Shown here one piece after another: positions 5,286-8,009 of a DNA stretch of 8,009 nt (the first letter of the stretch is position 1; each line of letters starts with the position of its first letter). Location of the stretch: positions 1-8,009 of the forward strand of contig JANXTP010000047.1 in NCBI GenBank assembly GCA_025352345.1, read 5' to 3'. The position numbers and the translations under genes are program-made. The notes beneath the pieces are model-generated. The model was given only the letters and a program-made list of their open reading frames with translations, searched no databases and had not been told where the DNA came from. The DNA is from Burkholderiales bacterium. Lineage in GTDB: Bacteria; Pseudomonadota; Gammaproteobacteria; Burkholderiales; Burkholderiaceae_C.

Positions 5286-7526
5286 ATGAATGCTCGTGCC
5301 CCCCGTTCCTTGCTGCCGCGCTGCTGGCGACGACAAGCGTCGCGCGTCGGCACCGGCGCGGTCTGCCTGCCGTTGTCGCTGTCGCTGCTGATGTCTCCGC
5401 TGACCATGCTGCCGACAGCGGCGCATGCGCAGGCACCCGGGCCCGAAGCGGCGGCCAGCCGCTTCCGCGGCGATCCGGTGACGCTGAACTTCGTCAACGC
5501 CGACATCGAAGCGGTGTCACGGGCGATGGCGGCGATCCTGCGCCAGCAGTTCATCGTCGACCCGCGCGTCAAAGGCACGATGACGTTGTACAGCGAGAAG
5601 GCGCTGGCGCCGCACGAGGCCTACCTGAACTACCTGGCCGCGCTGCGCGGCCAGGGCTACACCGTCGTCGAAGTGGGCGGGCTGTTCAAGGTGGTGCCTG
5701 AAGCCGACGCCAAGCTGCAATCGGGCACGGTCTCGGTGGGCGATGTGAACCGCCGCGGCGATCAGGTGCTGACGCAAATTTACCGGCTGACGCACGAGAG
5801 CGCCAACAACCTGGTGCCGGTGCTGCGCCCGCTGATCAGCCCCAACAACACGATCAACGCGAACCCCGGCAACAACACGCTGGTGATCACCGACTACGCC
5901 GATAACCTGCAGCGTATCGGCAAGATCATCGCGGCGATGGACACGCCAGCAGCCGGCGATGTCGAGGTCATCACGTTGAAGCACGCGGTGGCCAGCGACA
6001 TCGCGGTCCTGGTGCAGCGGCTGACCGATTCTGCGGGCGGCGGGGCTGCTGGTGCACCCGGCGGCAATGGGGCCTCGGTGCTGGTCGATCCGCGCAGCAA
6101 TTCGCTGCTGGTGCGTGCACCGAACCCAGCGCGGCTGGCGGCCGTGCGCTCATTGATCGACAAGCTCGACCAGCCCGTCCAGGGCGGCAACGCGGCCGGC
6201 AACATCTGGGTGGTCTACCTGAAGAATGCCGATGCGACAAAGCTGGCCGCCGTGCTGCGCGCCGCCTACAGCGGCAGTAGCGCATCCGGTGGAAGCTACA
6301 GCGCGAGCCCGTCGTCGAGCGGCGCACCGTCCACGCAAAGTCTGGTCAGTGCCCTCAGCGGCCAGGGCGGCTCCACCCAGGCCACCGCACCGGTGACGCC
6401 GTCGGCCGGTCCATCAACCGGTGGCTTCGTGCAGGCCGACCCGGCGACCAACGCGCTGATCATCACCGCGCCCGAGCCGATGTACCGCCAACTGCGCGCG
6501 ATGATCGACCAACTTGATGCACGCCGGGCGCAGGTGTTCATCGAGGCGATGATCGTCGAAGTGACCGGCGACGACTCGGCCGACTTCGGTTTCCAGTGGC
6601 AGGCACTCGGCAACGTCAACGGCCGCTACATCGGTGGTGCGGGCACCAACTTCGGCAGCGGCAGAACCAACATCATCACCAATGCGGCCGCCGACACGCT
6701 GACCGGTGCGCTGGCTGGCATCGGACCGGGCTTCAACATCGGGGTGGTGCGCAAGATCGGCGACAACTACGGCCTGGCCGCGATCGCGCGGGCGCTGCAA
6801 TCTCGCGCCGACACCAACATCGTCTCGACGCCCAACCTGGTCACGCTGGACAACGAGGAAGCCAAGATCATCGTCGGCAGCAACGTGCCCTTCATCACCG
6901 GCCAGTACACCAACACGGGCGGCGGCAGCTCAACGGTCAGCCCGTTTCAGACCATCGAGCGCAAGGACGTCGGCGTCACACTGCGCATCCGCCCGCAGAT
7001 CGGCGAAAACGGCACGGTACGCATGACACTGTTCCAGGAATCGTCGAGCCTCGCCTCGGGCACGGCGCCGGGCACGTCGAGCGCGGGGCCGACGACCAAC
7101 AAGCGCTCGATCGAATCGACGGTGGTGGTCGATGACGGGCAGATCATCGTGCTGGGCGGCCTGATCGAGGACACCTTCACGGTGGACAAGTCGCAGGTGC
7201 CGATCCTTGGCGACATCCCTTACATCGGAGCCCTGTTCCGCAGCGAGTCCCGCACCAAGAAGCGCACCAACCAGATGGTGTTTCTGCGCCCGGTGGTGAT
7301 GCGCGATGCGGCCGCGTCGAACAGCCTGTCGATCGACCGCTACGAGCTGCTGCGCGGCGAGCAAAAGGACGTGAAGATCCCGGACAACCTGCTGCTGCCG
7401 CTCAATGGCGTGCCGGTGGTGCCGCCGCTGAAGACCGTCGAGGATCCGGCCCAGCCGATCGCGCCGCCGTCGACCCGCCCATCGCCCACCGGTCCCGCCC
7501 CGAGTGCGCCGGCCGGCACAAACTGA
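5286..7526 (+). CDS. gspD: Type II secretion outer-membrane secretin GspD
   Basis: 746 residues. A Sec signal peptide with a long basic n-region (about 1-24), hydrophobic core and AHA-QA site predicts cleavage after Ala48. Domains in order are N0 (about 65-142), N1 (about 161-222), N2 (about 225-301), N3 (about 306-413, interrupted by a Ser/Gly/Pro/Thr-rich loop at about 328-378), and the secretin barrel (about 413-685). The barrel shows VPFITG (534-539), GQIIVLGGLIED (618-629) and VPILGDIPYIGALFR (638-652). An S-domain-like stretch (SIDRYELLRGEQ) and a Pro/Ser-rich tail end the protein. GspD forms the multimeric channel through which folded exoproteins leave the cell; N0 binds GspC. The mature protein has no cysteine. 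The start ATG 5286 is 2 bases after the gspN stop, with a weak GGA at 5278-5280. Type IV pilus PilQ is excluded by the N0-N3 layout and gsp neighbours. Confidence 0.97.
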   Translation: MNARAPRSLLPRCWRRQASRVGTGAVCLPLSLSLLMSPLTMLPTAAHAQAPGPEAAASRFRGDPVTLNFVNADIEAVSRAMAAILRQQFIVDPRVKGTMTLYSEKALAPHEAYLNYLAALRGQGYTVVEVGGLFKVVPEADAKLQSGTVSVGDVNRRGDQVLTQIYRLTHESANNLVPVLRPLISPNNTINANPGNNTLVITDYADNLQRIGKIIAAMDTPAAGDVEVITLKHAVASDIAVLVQRLTDSAGGGAAGAPGGNGASVLVDPRSNSLLVRAPNPARLAAVRSLIDKLDQPVQGGNAAGNIWVVYLKNADATKLAAVLRAAYSGSSASGGSYSASPSSSGAPSTQSLVSALSGQGGSTQATAPVTPSAGPSTGGFVQADPATNALIITAPEPMYRQLRAMIDQLDARRAQVFIEAMIVEVTGDDSADFGFQWQALGNVNGRYIGGAGTNFGSGRTNIITNAAADTLTGALAGIGPGFNIGVVRKIGDNYGLAAIARALQSRADTNIVSTPNLVTLDNEEAKIIVGSNVPFITGQYTNTGGGSSTVSPFQTIERKDVGVTLRIRPQIGENGTVRMTLFQESSSLASGTAPGTSSAGPTTNKRSIESTVVVDDGQIIVLGGLIEDTFTVDKSQVPILGDIPYIGALFRSESRTKKRTNQMVFLRPVVMRDAAASNSLSIDRYELLRGEQKDVKIPDNLLLPLNGVPVVPPLKTVEDPAQPIAPPSTRPSPTGPAPSAPAGTN

Positions 7527-7544
7527 CGCGAGCCGCGACACGCC

Positions 7545-8009
7545 ATGGCCAGCCGTCATCCGCTGCCTTACACCTACGCACGGGCACACACCGTGCTGCT
7601 CGAAGACGAGGGCGACCGCCTGGTGCTGTGGGCGCCTGAAACGGTGTCGCTCTCGGCGCTGGCCGAGGTACTGAGGCTCTACGACGTCGATGCGCTGGAG
7701 AGTGAAGCCACAAGCACGCTGGCCAACCGCATCGCGGTCGCGTATGCCGGCAGCGAGTCGAGTGCGGCCACGGTGATCGGCGAGGTCGAAAGCGCAGTCG
7801 ATCTGAGCCGGATGATGCAGGAGCTGCCGGCGATCGAAGACCTGCTCGAAGCCTCGAACGACGCGCCGATCATCCGCATGCTGAACGCCTTGCTGACGCA
7901 GGCCGCGAAAGACGGCGCCAGCGACATCCACATCGAACCGTACGAACGCAGCAGCTCGGTGCGGTTTCGCGTTGACGGCACGCTGCGCGAGGTGGTGCAA
8001 CCGAACAAG
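7545..8009 (+). CDS. gspE: Type II secretion ATPase GspE, 5' part (continues past window end)
   Basis: The frame is open for 155 codons to the last base; the family is usually about 460-570 residues, so only the N-terminal third is present. The first 90 or so residues correspond to the N1E domain, which binds the cytoplasmic domain of GspL. The stretch ASNDAPIIRMLNALLTQAAK, then DGASDIHIEPYE and VRFRVDGTLREV (about 106-151), is the N2 region highly conserved in GspE/PilB secretion ATPases. Walker A, Walker B and the zinc-binding motif lie outside the window. GspE hydrolyses ATP at the inner-membrane face to drive pseudopilus assembly. ATG 7545 is the first possible start after the in-frame gspD stop, 18 bases downstream, with no clear Shine-Dalgarno. 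PilB is possible by sequence alone, but the gsp context decides for GspE. Confidence 0.95.
   Translation, partial: MASRHPLPYTYARAHTVLLEDEGDRLVLWAPETVSLSALAEVLRLYDVDALESEATSTLANRIAVAYAGSESSAATVIGEVESAVDLSRMMQELPAIEDLLEASNDAPIIRMLNALLTQAAKDGASDIHIEPYERSSSVRFRVDGTLREVVQPNK

Noticed and set aside
5286..5429. Twin-arginine signal in GspD (Arg15-Arg16)
   Set aside because: No S/T-R-R-x-F-L-K context; the hydrophobic core and AHA-QA cleavage site fit a Sec signal with a long n-region, as expected for a secretin.
6930..8000. Minus-strand open frame of 356 codons across the gspD/gspE junction
   Set aside because: Longest antisense frame, but it is His/Arg/Gln-rich, spans two genuine genes and has no recognisable motif.

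Overview
This window is a contiguous stretch of a type II secretion system (T2SS, general secretory pathway) operon, read entirely on the + strand in the order gspH(partial)-I-J-K-L-M-N-D-E(partial). The DNA is strongly GC-rich, with third positions dominated by G and C. The order with gspD directly after gspN and followed by gspE is one I associate with Burkholderiales (the Leptothrix/Rubrivivax/Comamonadaceae neighbourhood). The organism is therefore most likely a GC-rich betaproteobacterium; this is an inference from base composition and synteny, not a species identification.

Layout. Positions 1-351 hold the 3' end of the minor pseudopilin gene gspH. Next come three more minor pseudopilin genes: gspI (348-725), gspJ (722-1426) and gspK (1423-2457). 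Each overlaps its predecessor by 4 bases. After a 50-base gap with a small hairpin come the inner-membrane platform genes gspL (2508-3782), gspM (3779-4330) and gspN (4327-5283), again joined by 4-base overlaps. Two bases later starts gspD (5286-7526), the outer-membrane secretin. After 18 bases, gspE (7545 to the window end) begins, the cytoplasmic ATPase that powers the machine. More than 98% of the window is coding and no gene-free stretch exceeds 50 bases.

How they work together. GspE ATPase docks on the cytoplasmic domain of GspL. GspL and GspM span the inner membrane and transmit work to the pseudopilus. GspH, I, J and K form the pseudopilus tip. The GspD channel lets folded exoproteins cross the outer membrane. 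GspN is an accessory inner-membrane protein of less certain role. The genes gspC, gspF, gspG and gspO (prepilin peptidase) are not in the window.

The machinery itself looks conventional. The part that stands out is in two genes, gspK and gspN. Each carries a palindrome-rich, non-conserved-looking segment in frame, just upstream of its first membrane helix: in the leader peptide of GspK and in the cytoplasmic N-terminus of GspN. These look like short dispersed repeat elements captured inside coding sequence at positions where extra residues are tolerated. I found no CRISPR array, RNA gene, insertion sequence or novel defence-like system.
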